DNA from: Sepioteuthis lessoniana
Lineage: Eukaryota; Mollusca; Cephalopoda; Myopsida; Loliginidae
NCBI GenBank assembly: GCA_963585895.1
Contig: OY757934.1
Location: 43,658,013 to 43,722,012, forward strand
Length of the DNA stretch: 64,000 nucleotides
Direction of reading: 5' to 3'
Shown here: in pieces, positions 18,985 to 29,526 of the stretch
How the letters are laid out: each line of letters begins with the position of its first letter
Numbering within the stretch: the stretch's first letter is position 1
Translations under genes and position numbers: made by a program
The notes under the pieces: generated by a model
Database searches by the model: none
What the model saw: the letters and a program-made list of their open reading frames with translations, nothing else
Told to the model about the DNA's origin: nothing

Positions 18985-19255
18985 CTTACTTTAGTTTCGG
19001 CGTTGCACCGGAACAGAGAATGAAAATAAAAGAAAAGGAAAAGACAGAAAAATACTTAGATCTTGCCAGAGAGCTAAAAAAAAACCGTGGATTATGAAAG
19101 TGACAATGATACAAATCGTGACCAGAGAGGTCGGAACAGTGTGAAAAAGCACTTTTAAAATCGGCTATGATAACTAGACGAGTATCGGGGTATGAGAAGA
19201 CTTGCTGTCGTTCAGACTTCAGTGTAAGTCTACCAATTGAAGCTGGCGTTAAATA
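18985..19255 (+). pseudogene. LINE-R 3' fragment, plus
   Basis: The frame MKIKEKEKTEKYLDLARELK is the block that precedes the last 100 codons of LINE-R. The rest is degraded but ends with 'gaagacttgctgtcgttcag' and 'aagctggcgtt', the plus-strand 3' UTR. Confidence 0.6.
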
Positions 19256-19267
19256 CACGCAAAGAGT

Positions 19268-19511
19268 AAGTAAGTAAAGTTGGCGACCGTAGTCGAGGGC
19301 AACCAGAAGGCTCCCTTTTTCAATAGGTACTACAACGAGGTGTAGGGGAGGCTGCTACTCCTTTCCCTGGATTGCTCCACTTTACCTTTGATACGTACCT
19401 TATATTGCAGAGTGTTAAACAAGGAGGTATCAAGTACCATTCTTAAAGTCTTTGGTATGACTCGACCTGGGATTAAACCCAGGTCTTCCGGACCTTTGGT
19501 GAACACTCTAG
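19268..19511 (-). mobile_element. SINE-B, full length
   Basis: In plus reading it starts with the tail (GTAA)n then 'gttggcgaccgtagtcgagg'. It ends with 'cctgggattaaacccaggtc' (B-box region) and 'ggtgaacactctagtg'. The (CTTA)n 3' tail is clear here. Confidence 0.78.
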
Positions 19512-19554
19512 TGTAAGATACTATTACAACTACTTCTAATAATAATGATAACAA

Positions 19555-19735
19555 CTTGGATCTGCGTGGGTGTTGAAAAGGCTGCAGAACATGGCGACGG
19601 TGATACCCAGAGGAGTTGTTGCCACTGGAACAATCCTAAAGGTCAGGAAAAGACGCTTGGAAAATTGGAGATCAGAAAAAGAATCAAGACCATCCAGACC
19701 TCAACACTTAGAAAGGCGTTGAAAACCAAAGGATA
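19555..19735 (+). mobile_element. LINE-R fragment
   Basis: The frame ending KGQEKTLGKLEIRKRIKTIQ then TSTLRKALK corresponds to the last ~40 codons of LINE-R (KGLLKGLEDLEVGGRVETIQ...). Confidence 0.55.
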
Positions 19736-20431
19736 CTTAATGTCTCTTAGACTTTTATGAAAAAAAATCACCGGTTAAAACTAGTATGAAAAACTCGCAT
19801 ATAACGTTAATAAGAACTGACGATATTTCCTAATATAAGACAATTAAAAAAACAAATAATTATCAAGTTAGGATAATCCAAGTAAAAAAGCTGAGTAATA
19901 AATCTTTTGTCCTGGTAAGTTTTCTCTAAACGCATCTGAGCTTCAACCAAACGATTCAGCCAATAAAAGTCAAAAACGGGAACAGTCCTTCAAATTCAGC
20001 TTTAATCAAGTGAAAAGTTGAAAGCCCTTCACGCAAAGCAAAGTTATTTGAGAAGTTCTCTTTGCAACCCATCGGTCCTACCTCACTCGATTCTAATTGC
20101 CTCTTCGTAACGGGGATGCGAGCTAGATAAAACACGAAGCAAATTACGATCTGATGATTTTAGGTTTCTATGCTTACAACCAATTTATAAGGCTGCACTG
20201 AAATTAAGGTAGTTCTATACTTAGTTGCAGACGATACTGCAAAGATTATGTTTTTCTCTTTTTCCCCTCTCTTTATTACTTACATAGCCGTTCCAAAAAT
20301 GGACCAAACGGATTTCATTAACTTTTTTGTTTATAACTTAAAAATTACTGTCTCATCCACGGAAAAATGAGCACAAAGAATGTGCTAGCCTATTAGAGTA
20401 TTATTTGTTTGTTTTGTTGTATAAAGGCATA
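19736..20431. other. no gene seen
   Basis: About 700 bp without a named repeat. Composition is less AT-biased near 20040-20120, but no open frame of note is present. Confidence 0.4.
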
Positions 20432-20640
20432 TCAAACCTCTTGGGTTATTTAATACCAAATCCATCCTTCTAGAAGAACAGTAGTGGTACTATTTAACCC
20501 ATAGCTGGGAGGATAAGGGGATTCATACTTCTTCCAAGGGTATTTGCCCGAAAGTGAACATAATAGCGCGACGGGAGTTCGAACTCGCTTAATAGACTTC
20601 CACAGTCCAGCACTTTAACCATTACACCACGAAGATTGTA
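20432..20640 (-). mobile_element. SINE-C, full length
   Basis: In plus reading: 'catatcaaacctcttgggtt' (tail), 'ccatagctgggaggataagg' (core), 'gcgacgggagttcgaactcg' (B box) and 'taaccattacaccacgaag' (A box). It directly abuts a SINE-E head. Confidence 0.8.
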
Positions 20641-20835
20641 TTCCCTGCAGAGGATTAAGACCTCAAAACTTCATCTGATGGTCAGCTTCAAGTTCTGGTG
20701 ATCTAACCGTGGCTTATCCCTTCATTGGGATTTCTTCTATGTCTACTCTGACCCGGAGTGGTAGTACATGTTATGGATCTAATAGATCCGTTTAAAAATT
20801 ATTCGTGTTTGTTAAGTACCAAGTACAAAAAATGA
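20641..20835 (+). mobile_element. SINE-E 5' part
   Basis: 'ttccctgcagaggattaaga', 'catctgatggtcagcttcaa' and 'ctgacccggagtggtagtac' in the family order. Truncated after 'ttaaaaattattcgtg'. Confidence 0.65.
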
Positions 20836-21309
20836 TATGCTGCTATTATTAATCAAGCAATGAATGTATTAATCATTGTCTGAGAAGACGTCCAAAGCAA
20901 AATATTTCCGTTAGCAAGTTGGACAATCGAAGAAAAACAACCAAGATGATATTTTTCTATAAAACACATTTTAAGAGAAGCAATGAACAATTTAAATATG
21001 ATATCATCATAACATCATTCAGGAAAAGCAATCTTCTTTGTGACACTGGATAAAGCGAGAATAATACTCAAGAGCCCAAGAACATCTTTGTACACTGGCT
21101 GGATTGAAAACTCTTTTCAGAAAATCCTCTTATCATCATCTATTGAAACGAACTGTTTTTTTATTGTCTTAAATTTCTTGTTTAAGTGAGAGAGTTTGCT
21201 ACTTATAGTTAAAAAAATCATCTCTTCCAATTTAACTTACATTTCTTTGAGCTTGGAATTTTGGTTTCCTAAACGTTTGTTTTCTTGTCACTGTTCCTTC
21301 TCTTATAAA
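20836..21309. other. no gene seen
   Basis: AT-rich DNA with no recognised repeat or gene. Confidence 0.4.
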
Positions 21310-22135
21310 AACCGTCTCGTAGTCAGAATATGCTGACTGTATGCCTCGTAGAAGGGTAAGACACTTACCCAAAAGTGGTTGTCCTGGGTACGAATGACAT
21401 TAAACTACATTTGATAGTGAAGCTCCCATTCAGGAGATCTGGGTTGTGTAGGGTACACCTTCACTGCCATTACTCCCAGATAAGTTAGAGTGACAGTGCC
21501 TGTTAGGGTCCCATCTATGGGTTAAATACATACGTTTAAAATCATTTATATATAATAGGAATACTTGATGCTTTATAATTGTGAACTATGTGTATTAGGG
21601 CTTGTTACTTGGAGCTATAATCGTTTATGTTTGGTTTCATTATTTAACAGCATATCAATCTTCGTGGGTTATTTAATGCCAAAATCATCTTTGTAAGAGA
21701 ACAGTAATGGTGTTACATAGTTGTGAGGATAAGGGGATTTCATAGCTTTCCAAAGGTATTAGTTTGAAAGTGAACGTAATAACGCAACTGGAATTCGAAC
21801 TACTTGCAACAATGTTGAAATCCAGCACATTAGCCCCTACGTTATGAAAACTTATACTGATTTACTTGAAACTATATAACTGTATGCAAATAAATGACTA
21901 TTATTCAATAGAAATAATTACTTGAAACCATATAATTATGGATATTAGATTGGAATACTTGAAACCATAAAAGTGCGTGAAAATTATTTGTATTTGATAG
22001 GAATACTTGATATCAAAAAACTGTTAGCAAAAAAACTCTTCGGAAACAACATTTACAAAATATGTAAATATAAATATGCAATGAACGTTATTCCTTAACC
22101 TATAGACGGGTTGTCAAGCAGAATATTATACAATC
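21310..22135 (+). mobile_element. SINE-E carrying a SINE-C insertion
   Basis: Head 'gtcagaatatgctgactgta', middle 'gggtcccatctatgggttaa', internal repeats ('ggaatacttgatgctttata' and later 'tacttgaaaccatataatta'), and tail 'cctatagacgggttgtcaag'. The internal repeats are interrupted at 21632-21852 by a minus SINE-C. Confidence 0.75.
21632..21852 (-). mobile_element. SINE-C inside SINE-E
   Basis: In plus reading: 'catatcaatcttcgtgggtt', 'ttgtgaggataaggggattt', 'acgcaactggaattcgaact' and 'agcccctacgttatgaaaac'. The A/B-box part is degraded. Confidence 0.72.
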
Positions 22136-22377
22136 AAAACATGTATAATTACGCATTATTTATTACTAAACTTTGCATGATTGAAACGGTGTAATAAAAA
22201 ATAGGAATATGTAGCCGTTCAAAAACCGGATCATCCTCTCTTTCTATAAATATACAACTTTATTTTTGGCTACAGAAGTGTTGCAATTTCTACAAATAAA
22301 CTTTGACTAATGTTAAATGATAATTTCTTGTTTCGGTTCCTCTTAACGAATCAAATGTCGTTCTTGTTTTATTCTTT

Positions 22378-22450
22378 ATCTGGCGTCCATAAAAGAACGT
22401 TGTTTATGAATTCATCCTTACTTCACCCGGAGTGCCCATCATGTCTTGTA

Positions 22451-22452
<2 letters not shown>
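22378..22452 (-). mobile_element. LINE-A scrap
   Basis: In plus reading, 'ggcgtccataaaagaacgtt' then 'catcatgtcttgta' are the reverse of the LINE-A blocks RDVLLWTP and TRHAGHC. Confidence 0.55.

Positions 22453-22488
<36 letters not shown>
22453..22488. repeat. (GA)n microsatellite
   Basis: About 18 GA units. Confidence 0.95.
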
Positions 22489-22489
<1 letters not shown>

Positions 22490-22519
22490 GTGGGGGGAGA
22501 TTTTAGGCTGTTCAAATAA

Positions 22520-23040
22520 AGGCTGATTAAGATACTCTCATGGAATGTGATCAAATGAAGTTTATTTTTCAACATAGTATCCCTCGCAGTTCACACACTT
22601 CTTCCATAGGAGTTTCAGTGGTTGGATCCTATTGACCAAAAAAGTCATCAACAGCAGATATAAAGAGGTGCCCGTGGTGTAATGGTTATCGTCGTAGGAA
22701 ATGGACACGGCGACACGAGTTCAAAACCTGGACGAGGTTGATTGCATTTCACATAGCACTAATACCCTTGGGAAAGGTATGAATCCGGTTATTCTCCCTC
22801 CAGCTATGGGTAAATAGTAGGGCAGACTGGGTTCTTCAGCCTTGGTGAGGCAACTAGTCTAGGAGAAGCAAAACTCTGAATTCAAACTTGTTAAACTCCG
22901 CTAAAAAATTGACCTTGTGTCATATCCTGCCCGAGCGGAGGGGTTGGTAAATAGGATCAACAGCAGATATGACGTCATCATATGAACTTTTCAGCTTACC
23001 CTCGTAGAAATGAAACAGTCATGAAACGATTGTAGAAGGT
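22520..23040 (-). pseudogene. mariner 3' part, split by SINE-A
   Basis: On the minus strand the frame LLWKKCVNCEGYYVEK, then TAA (about 22578-22628) is a mariner transposase C-terminus. The same flanks occur at 12311-12525. The part 5' of the SINE reads 'agctgaaaagttcatatgat' and 'gacgtcatatctgctgttga'. The SINE-A at 22662-22955 separates the two halves and can be removed cleanly by its 15-bp duplication. Confidence 0.7.
22662..22955 (+). mobile_element. SINE-A, full length, 15-bp target-site duplication
   Basis: Flanked by ATCAACAGCAGATAT at 22647-22661 and 22956-22970, identical on both sides. The head is 'cccgtggtgtaatggttatc' (A-box-like), with 'cgagttcaaaacctgg' (B-box-like), core 'cccttgggaaaggtatgaat' and 'ctccagctatgggtaaatag', then 'aggcaactagtctaggagaa', and end 'agcggaggggttggtaaata'. 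This is the best reference copy for the family. Confidence 0.93.
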
Positions 23041-23065
23041 GAAATCTTCATTACTTTTAGTATAT

Positions 23066-23069
<4 letters not shown>

Positions 23070-23144
<75 letters not shown>
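23070..23144. repeat. (TA)n microsatellite
   Basis: About 33 TA units, preceded by ACAT repeats. A LINE-A fragment starts directly after it. Confidence 0.95.
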
Positions 23145-23147
<3 letters not shown>

Positions 23148-23405
23148 ACCGTGGATGCACCTCATGGGTTCTGACTAAGCATATAGAGAAAAATCTTGAC
23201 AGCAATTGCACAAGAATGCTACGAGCTATATAAGACAAATGTTGGAAGCAACATCCCACAAAACAGCAGCAATACGGCCACCGACCTCCCATTTCTAAAT
23301 TTATTCAAATTAGACGAACAGGACATGCAGAACACTGCTGTAGAAGTAAGGACGAATTCATAAGCGACGTTCTCTAATAGACCCCTTCACAGAGAAGAGC
23401 AGGTG
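23145..23405 (+). pseudogene. LINE-A fragment
   Basis: Blocks GCTSWVLTKHIEKNLDSNCT then RMLRAI, stop; 'ggccaccgacctcccatttc'; and 'gacgaacaggacatgcagaa'. Stops and frame changes are frequent. The (GAT)n tail is not present. Confidence 0.72.
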
Positions 23406-23543
23406 CTGGATTAATTAAAACACAGTTTAACTTCATTAATGCAGGAATAGAAGTTAAAAGTTAAAAATCGGACATTATTTTCCAAACAACCTTATTGATA
23501 TAAACAGTCTAAGATAGATAAATAGGTTAGTGTGACATTTAGG

Positions 23544-23547
<4 letters not shown>

Positions 23548-23585
<38 letters not shown>

Positions 23586-23590
23586 TATAT
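23548..23590. repeat. (TA)n microsatellite
   Basis: About 18 TA units with small interruptions. Confidence 0.92.
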
Positions 23591-23864
23591 ACTAGCAGAA
23601 GGACCTGGCGTTGTTCGGTATAAAAGAACATTTTTAAAACAAATATTAGTTCTATTTGATTTAAAACGATTATATTCTGTCTAATTTTCTTCCTTCAAAA
23701 AATTCACAACTCCTCACCCCATTTCCGTATTTGGAAATCTTATTTTATTTTGCTTTCCGGACGAATTTTGAAAAATACAATCTGAAGATTGTTTTTTTTT
23801 TTTTTCTCAAACATGTGAAACTTGTAGTCATGAAGTAGACATGAGGAGGATTGTTTATTTGCTT

Positions 23865-24425
23865 GGGTTTTATGGCATATTAACCATTGTAGGTTATTTA
23901 AAGCCAAATCCATTTTTATACAAATAAACAGTTTTATTTCAGACAATTCAGTTTGGATTAAGTATAGAGTTTAATTATCAAAAGCATCTCTATTTCAAGC
24001 TATTCAGTTTACTCAAACACTTCTAATCCAAACAATTCAGTATAGTATAAGAATAGTTTTTGCCCACACACAGTTAAATGTCAAAACATTTCGATTTCAA
24101 ACAATTCAGTTTAGCATAAGTACACAGTTTAAAATTTCCAGACAGTCCTATTTCAAGCAATTCAGTTTAGCATAAGTATAGTTTAGTTCTATTTGACCCA
24201 TAGATAGGACGCTATCGGTACTACTACTCCAGGCCAGAGTGAACCTGGGAGCAATGGCAATGAAGGGGTATTCCGCATCCCCCAAAGCTCCAGCATTACT
24301 GGAACCTAACTATCAGATTGTTTAGTGTCATAATCCGAACACTCGTTGTAGGGGTCTTACCCCTCTGCAAAGAAGCAGGCAGTATATTCTACAGCCCCAG
24401 CCGACTGGGCAAGATATGAGGAGGT
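23865..24425 (-). mobile_element. SINE-E2/C composite, full length
   Basis: In plus reading it opens with the SINE-C-type tail ('tatggcatattaaccattgt', 'aggttatttaaagccaaatc'). It then has about five 50-60 bp repeats based on 'caattcagtttagcataagt'. It closes with the SINE-E middle and the head 'cccagccgactgggca'. Same architecture as 6533-7122, opposite strand. Confidence 0.75.
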
Positions 24426-24547
24426 GAGATTATATATATATATATTTGTGTGTTCATAATTGTGCGTGTTAATAGCTATGTTCATATATTGAATTTATGC
24501 ATATATATCTTCATATTATGGTTCAGTTTTACAAGAAAATAATGAAT

Positions 24548-24785
24548 ATGGTTGTGTCTCCGTGGTGTAGTGGCTAACTTCCTGAACAGCAACATTGTTG
24601 TAAACGAGTTCGAACTCCAGTCACACTTTTGCGTTTACTTTTGGACTAATAACCTTAAGAAAGGTACAAAATCCCTTATTCTTGCCAGTTATGGGTTAAA
24701 AAGTACCATTACTGTCCTTCTACAAACATAGCTCTGGCATTAAATAACCCACGAAGGTTGATATGCTATTAAACAACCAAACCAA
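24548..24785 (+). mobile_element. SINE-C, full length
   Basis: A-box-like 'ctccgtggtgtagtggctaa', B-box-like 'gagttcgaactccag', core 'gccagttatgggttaaaaag', and tail 'tggcattaaataacccacga', 'aggttgatatgctattaaac' plus an AACC-like end. Reference copy for the family. Confidence 0.85.
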
Positions 24786-24854
24786 AAAATTAACAAGTGT
24801 ATTGTGACCGGTTTGTGTTCTTTACACCAAAGCCATATACACACTTTTTCTTTT

Positions 24855-24856
24855 TG

Positions 24857-24887
<31 letters not shown>

Positions 24888-25070
24888 GTAAAAATTTGTT
24901 TTTTCATCAAGCTTTGCCTTTCTTTCTTTCTTTCTTTCTTTCTATTTTTGCTTTCTTTTTCTTTAAAAATTTGTTTATTTTTTCATCTATCTGTCTTTTT
25001 CCTTTTTCTTTCATGTACTTGTCTTTCTTTCTTTCTAAACTCGTTTTCTTTCTTTCTTTCTTTCTTTTGT
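24855..25070. repeat. (CTTT)n tracts
   Basis: Three CTTT arrays with T-rich spacers. The Phe/Leu/Ser-rich reading frames here are artefacts. Confidence 0.92.
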
Positions 25071-25071
25071 T

Positions 25072-25292
25072 TTTTTAATGACATACCAAGCTGAGGGGGT
25101 TATTTATTGCCAAAGCCATTTTTGTATAAGAATATATCTAGTACTACTTAACTCATAGCTGGGGTGGATAAAAGAGTTCACATCTTTCTGGGGGGGATCA
25201 TTTGTCCGAAAGTGCACGCAATAGCATGGCTGGAGTTCGAACTCGCTTACTACAATGTTTTAGTTTAACGCGTTAGCTACTGTCTAACGGAC
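25072..25292 (-). mobile_element. SINE-C
   Basis: In plus reading: 'catagctggggtggataaaa', 'tttgtccgaaagtgcacgca', 'ggctggagttcgaactcgct' and 'taacgcgttagctactgtct'. The 5' (A-box) end is degraded. It begins where the CTTT array ends. Confidence 0.75.
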
Positions 25293-26224
25293 ACATCCCA
25301 GTTTACATCCTGGGTACATCTAAGCTAAAATGGGACCTTCTTGTAGCATAGATAGCAGTTTATGTTCGAGGCCTTGTAAAAAAATCACCAAAAAACAGAA
25401 ACGAAGATTTCAAATACAGTATAATCTTCCACCCCTCGCCCCGAAAAGATATACGTAGCACCGACTGGAGGCGCCCTAAGGAAAACACACACCAATTCAC
25501 CCACGTAACTGGACCAGACTGACACATCTACAGAGACACACTGTGACAGACAGATTGACTATCGAGATTCATTTGTCGAAAGCAGCGCTCGGTATATTTG
25601 ACGAGTGACAATCGTATTGTTTATCCAATGTTGAACAACGGCTTCATTCATAGCTTCAAAAGTTTTCCCTCGCTTTCGATGCCAATATAAAACACACACA
25701 CACACAAAAAAAAAACAACAAAAAACAAACAAACAAACAAACGAACAAAAACAAAGCCAAAAAACAAAAACAAAATGCTCGCAAAACTGGGTTGAATCAT
25801 TCCATAGACTCCTGTTCCTAAAGTTTTTCTTTTCTGTCTTTTGTTGATTGGTCTAAGTTTTTTAAAAGCAATGATCACGATAGTCCTAAGAAAACAGATG
25901 GAATCAACTTTGCTTTTTCGTTGTACTATGTTATAATCTATATATATTTTGTAGATCTATGTGCTACTGTTCGAGTAGAACGTTATGCTATTAAAACAAA
26001 TATTATTTGATATTATTTATTATCAAACTCTACAATAATGAAATTATGAAAACAAAACAGAAGATGTCGTAGACCAAGAAAATACAAAATTACATCGCAT
26101 TATTGATTAGTTAAGACTTACAAATCGACAAAACGCGAAAATGTTTAAAACGAATAATCTCTTAAGTAACTATTAGATTTGATATTCCTTTATAAGATTC
26201 GGTAAAAATGTTCTCCAAATAGTA
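25293..26224. other. no gene seen
   Basis: About 930 bp without a recognised feature, apart from an A-rich (AAAC)n stretch near 25705-25765 and a short (CA)n at 25690. Confidence 0.4.
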
Positions 26225-26228
26225 TCAA

Positions 26229-26279
26229 AACACACACACACACACAAACACACACAGACGCACGCGCGCAGACCCCCCC

Positions 26280-26332
<53 letters not shown>

Positions 26333-26345
26333 TAGAGAAAGAAAG
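26229..26345. repeat. compound (CA)n - C-run - (TA)n - (GA)n
   Basis: CA units at about 26230-26256, a C run at 26272-26280, TA to about 26310, then GA to about 26330. Confidence 0.9.
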
Positions 26346-26454
26346 CAAAAAGTACTCAAATGTTGGCCAGCTAAGCAGTATAAAAACTAACATGAATTTA
26401 CATCTTTCCTTCTAACTATTATTAATTTCATGCGTTTTGAATTGAATTCCTTCT

Positions 26455-26540
26455 AGTATATATATATTTTTTTTTTTATTAGTATATATATATATATTTA
26501 TATATATTATATATTTATTTAGTATATATATATATATTTC
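26455..26540. repeat. (TA)n-rich stretch
   Basis: Irregular TA runs with a poly-T in the middle, directly 5' of the Penelope-like element. Confidence 0.85.
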
Positions 26541-26543
26541 CAT

Positions 26544-27666
26544 TTTATGACCATCTTGGAAATATTTACGTTCAGACTGATGGCGTATCTATGGGGTCTG
26601 TCCTAGGCCCAATTTTCAGTAATTTCTACATGTCCGATCTCGAAAATAGAATTTTTAATAGCACAAAAAAACCTCCAATATACCTAAGATATGTTGATGA
26701 CATCCTTATTCTTACTAATAATATTAACGAAATCAACATACTACAAGACACCTTCCAAAACAATTCAGTCCTTAACTTTACTCATGAAGTAAACAAAAAC
26801 AATAAAATTTCCTTTTTAGATGTTCTTATTGATGCTAACAACAATAATAACTTCACTACCTCCACTTAAAAAAACCCTCTAGTAATAACTCCTGTACCCT
26901 CAACTTTAAAAGTGAATGCCCCTTCAGATATAAAAAAGCAATTATTCATAATCTAATATTCCGTGCCAAACTAATCTCCTCCTCCAAAATAATATTTTAT
27001 AAAGAGGTAGAAAACATAAAACAGGCTCTCATCAACAATGGGTTTCCTAACTATATTGTTGATGAACAAATTAAACGTATGATCAAAAATGTTAACCAAC
27101 AAAATAAACAGTGTACTACTCCATCCAGCCAACAAACATATATCAATCTTTTTATCGTAACCAAATGCACTACAATTACAAATCCGATGAAAAAATCTTG
27201 AAAACATTGATTCACAAAAACATACTCCCCACTGATCCTAATAAAAAAAATAAAACTCGTTATATATTATAATAAGTTTAAAACCTCGAATCTAGTCATT
27301 AGAAATAATTCCTCTCCCTCGATTGGAGTTTTGCAAAAAACCAACGTTATATATAAATTTAAATGTCCTTTAGGAGATTGTATCTCTGATAATAATAATA
27401 TATATGTTGGTTTAACCTCAACTACCCTGTCGAGGAGACTTACAATGCACCTTTCAGACACAAGTTCAATAGCTCAGCATTTAAAAAAACATTCATGCCC
27501 AACGGCAAAGCTACGGAAAATTCTCACCGACAACACAACAATATTAGAACATCAAAATAATAAACAAAAACTTCAGATTCTCGAAGCATTACATATCAGA
27601 AACCTGCAGCCAACACTTAATAGAATTAATTTTCAAACCAGTGCTAATGTACTTAAATGTCTTTAG
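26544..27666 (+). pseudogene. Penelope-like element, 5' truncated, RT plus GIY-YIG
   Basis: The frame starts at YDHLGNIYVQTDGVSMGSVL and GPIFSNFYMSDLE (RT motif B). YLRYVDDILIL follows, with an intact YVDD at 26690-26701. FLDVLID comes later. A frameshift at about 26867 ends the first frame, which resumes as KKPSSNNSCTLNFKSE. More frame changes occur near 27180 and 27270. The last part (27331-27666) has the KCPLGDC cysteine pair, then NIYVGLTSTTLSRRL and EALHIRNLQPTLNRI, matching the GIY-YIG endonuclease of Penelope-like elements (Y, G, conserved Arg, Glu and Asn). The RT-then-GIY-YIG order is diagnostic. The first half of the RT is missing. Confidence 0.87.
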
Positions 27667-27977
27667 CTACTGGCACTAAATATAGAATCATATTCAAAAA
27701 CAAACGCCAAAACTTTCAACGGCAAAGACGCCCTTACACAGTTGTAATATGCTAAAACAAAAGTTACATCACTTTTGTAGTAGATCCTCCCCTGATGATG
27801 GCCCAAAGTCGGGCAGAAAGTACTAGGGATACATGCAACTATGGACAATACATAAATCAATTCCCCCAGAATACAATAAAAGTAATATGGGAATTCGAAC
27901 GGATCCAAAAGAAAATATGTAGACATAAAATGTCTATTATGTTTAATGAAATTTGCATATATATATATATATATATA
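27667..27977 (+). mobile_element. Penelope-like element 3' region, then (TA)n
   Basis: Follows the TAG of the GIY-YIG frame. 'tcccctgatgatggcccaaa' and 'gtcgggcagaaagtac' resemble the 'gatgatgg...cgaaac' motif often seen at Penelope 3' ends. Where the element stops is uncertain. A (TA)n run at about 27958-27979 separates it from the mariner. Confidence 0.5.
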
Positions 27978-27979
27978 TA

Positions 27980-28886
27980 CGAGGATCATTAAATAAGTTT
28001 CCAGACTTTTTTCGTATGGGCACTTTTATTGATAGTACACACCTGAAACTCTAGTCCCCTTCGAAGTAATCTCCTACGGCTGCAATGCACTTGTTGTACC
28101 GTTCCAACAACTTCTGGAAGGCCCCATGGAAGTCCTCTCGTGTGAGTGTGTCAATGACTTTCGTCACAGCCTCTTTCAATTGTCTCATAACGACAGCCTC
28201 TGAGCTTAGCGAATAACCAAAAGTCACAGGGAGCAAGGTCTGGACTATAGGGAGGGTGATGGAACTGTCTTGATGCCCATCTTGGTCAAATAGTCTGTGA
28301 CAAGGATGGAGTTGTGGACTGGTGCATTGTGTTGGTGGAAATGCCACTGACCCGATTTGAAGAGTGCTGGTCTCTTCCGACGGAATCACTTCCTGAACTC
28401 CCTTAAAACCTCAACATAGTAACCCTAATCCTAACCCTTTGGCCAATCAACTCTGGTGTATTGACTTCCTTACTCCTTCCACACCACTCATTATCCCTCA
28501 CATACTCTTTGCCTTCCTTGAATCTCTTATGCCACTCAAAAACTGATGCTCGATTCATGCAAGATGGTCGAAAAGCAGTCTGAAGCATTCCATACGTTTC
28601 TGTAGCATCATTTTTTCCAAGTTTAAAACAGAATTTTATTGCATATCGTTCTTCTTAAGTGTTCTCACGTCCAGATTGCATTTTTGAAATTTACCAGCTG
28701 TGACAATCAGGCTTTAGTAGGATGTATTCCAGTTGCTGCTGTAGCTGTTCATTTGAAGCTGAAATCATAAAAATTGGTCAGTCATCTCATAAGAAGTATA
28801 GCAATAACATAGTGAAATTTCAAGAGTCTACGACAATTTCAAATGCCTGTACAGAAAAAGTCTGGAAACTTATTGAATGTACCACG
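27980..28886 (-). mobile_element. mariner element, internally deleted, with TIRs and TA duplication
   Basis: The ends are inverted repeats: 'aataagtttccagacttttt' near each end in opposite strands, about 29 of 33 bases matching from the outermost base. Both are bordered by TA (27978-27979 and 28887-28888). On the minus strand the 5' part encodes the HTH domain (AIKFCF, then MLQTAFRPSCMNRASVFEWH and EVNTPELIGQ). The 3' part encodes the C-terminus (PPYSPDLAPCDFWLFA, then KVIDTLTREDFHGAFQKLLE and GDYFEGD). The first catalytic Asp region is deleted. The second reads FHQHNAPVH, with His in place of Asp. There are several frameshifts. At about 907 bp it is shorter than a usual 1.3-kb mariner. The junction near 28405-28440 holds a telomere-like filler. 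Confidence 0.87.
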
Positions 28887-28936
28887 TATTACTTTCACAT
28901 GTGTTCTATAGAATTCCCTTAAGTTTACATATACAT

Positions 28937-28937
28937 A

Positions 28938-28993
<56 letters not shown>
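28937..28993. repeat. (ATT)n microsatellite at a LINE-R 3' end
   Basis: About 19 ATT units, which in minus reading form the AAT tail of the adjoining LINE-R. Confidence 0.95.
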
Positions 28994-28997
<4 letters not shown>

Positions 28998-29290
28998 CCT
29001 TGAGATTTTTTCACATCAGCGTTAGCTGTGGTTCTTTCACTGGAGTTTAAGTGACAGTAAGTCTCGTCAAGTCTCTAGGACTCTTCTTAGTATCCTGGCT
29101 GATCTCAATAATTCTGGAGTTTGGATAATTTCCACTCGTTCTCTTATTTCCAAGTCCTCTAGTCCTTGTATCAATCCTTTGGTGACTGTATCAAGAGCAC
29201 CAATTACAATTGGTATCACCGTCATTTTCATGTTCCACAGTTTTTTTCAATTCCCAAGCAAGGTCCAGGTATTTATCTTTCTTTTCACTA
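28994..29290 (-). mobile_element. LINE-R 3' fragment
   Basis: In plus reading: 'ttttttcacatcagcgttag', 'ttcactggagtttaagtgac', 'tctctaggactcttcttagt' and 'accaattacaattggtatca', down to 'ggtccaggtatttatctttc'. Bounded on both sides by ATT repeats. Confidence 0.82.
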
Positions 29291-29389
29291 TTATTATTAT
29301 TATTATTAAAGATGAGGCAAAGATTCAGAATTGATTTTTAGTAATCTTTTCTTTTCTATAAGTAAGATGTCGCTATTGAGGATGAAGGC

Positions 29390-29420
<31 letters not shown>

Positions 29421-29455
29421 ATATATATATATATATATATGTAAAGATACAAACG

Positions 29456-29486
<31 letters not shown>

Positions 29487-29488
29487 GA

Positions 29489-29523
<35 letters not shown>
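29290..29523. repeat. (ATT)n and several (TA)n tracts
   Basis: Short ATT tract at 29290-29309; TA-rich arrays at 29391-29440, 29455-29486 and 29493-29525. Confidence 0.88.

Positions 29524-29526
<3 letters not shown>

Noticed and set aside
22662-22740. Functional tRNA gene
   Set aside because: A- and B-box-like strings are present, but a continuous ~290-bp SINE body and flanking 15-bp duplication follow; no cloverleaf with a clear anticodon stem was found.
28421-28437. Interstitial telomere or chromosome end
   Set aside because: Only two to three units, inside a mariner element; better explained as repair filler.
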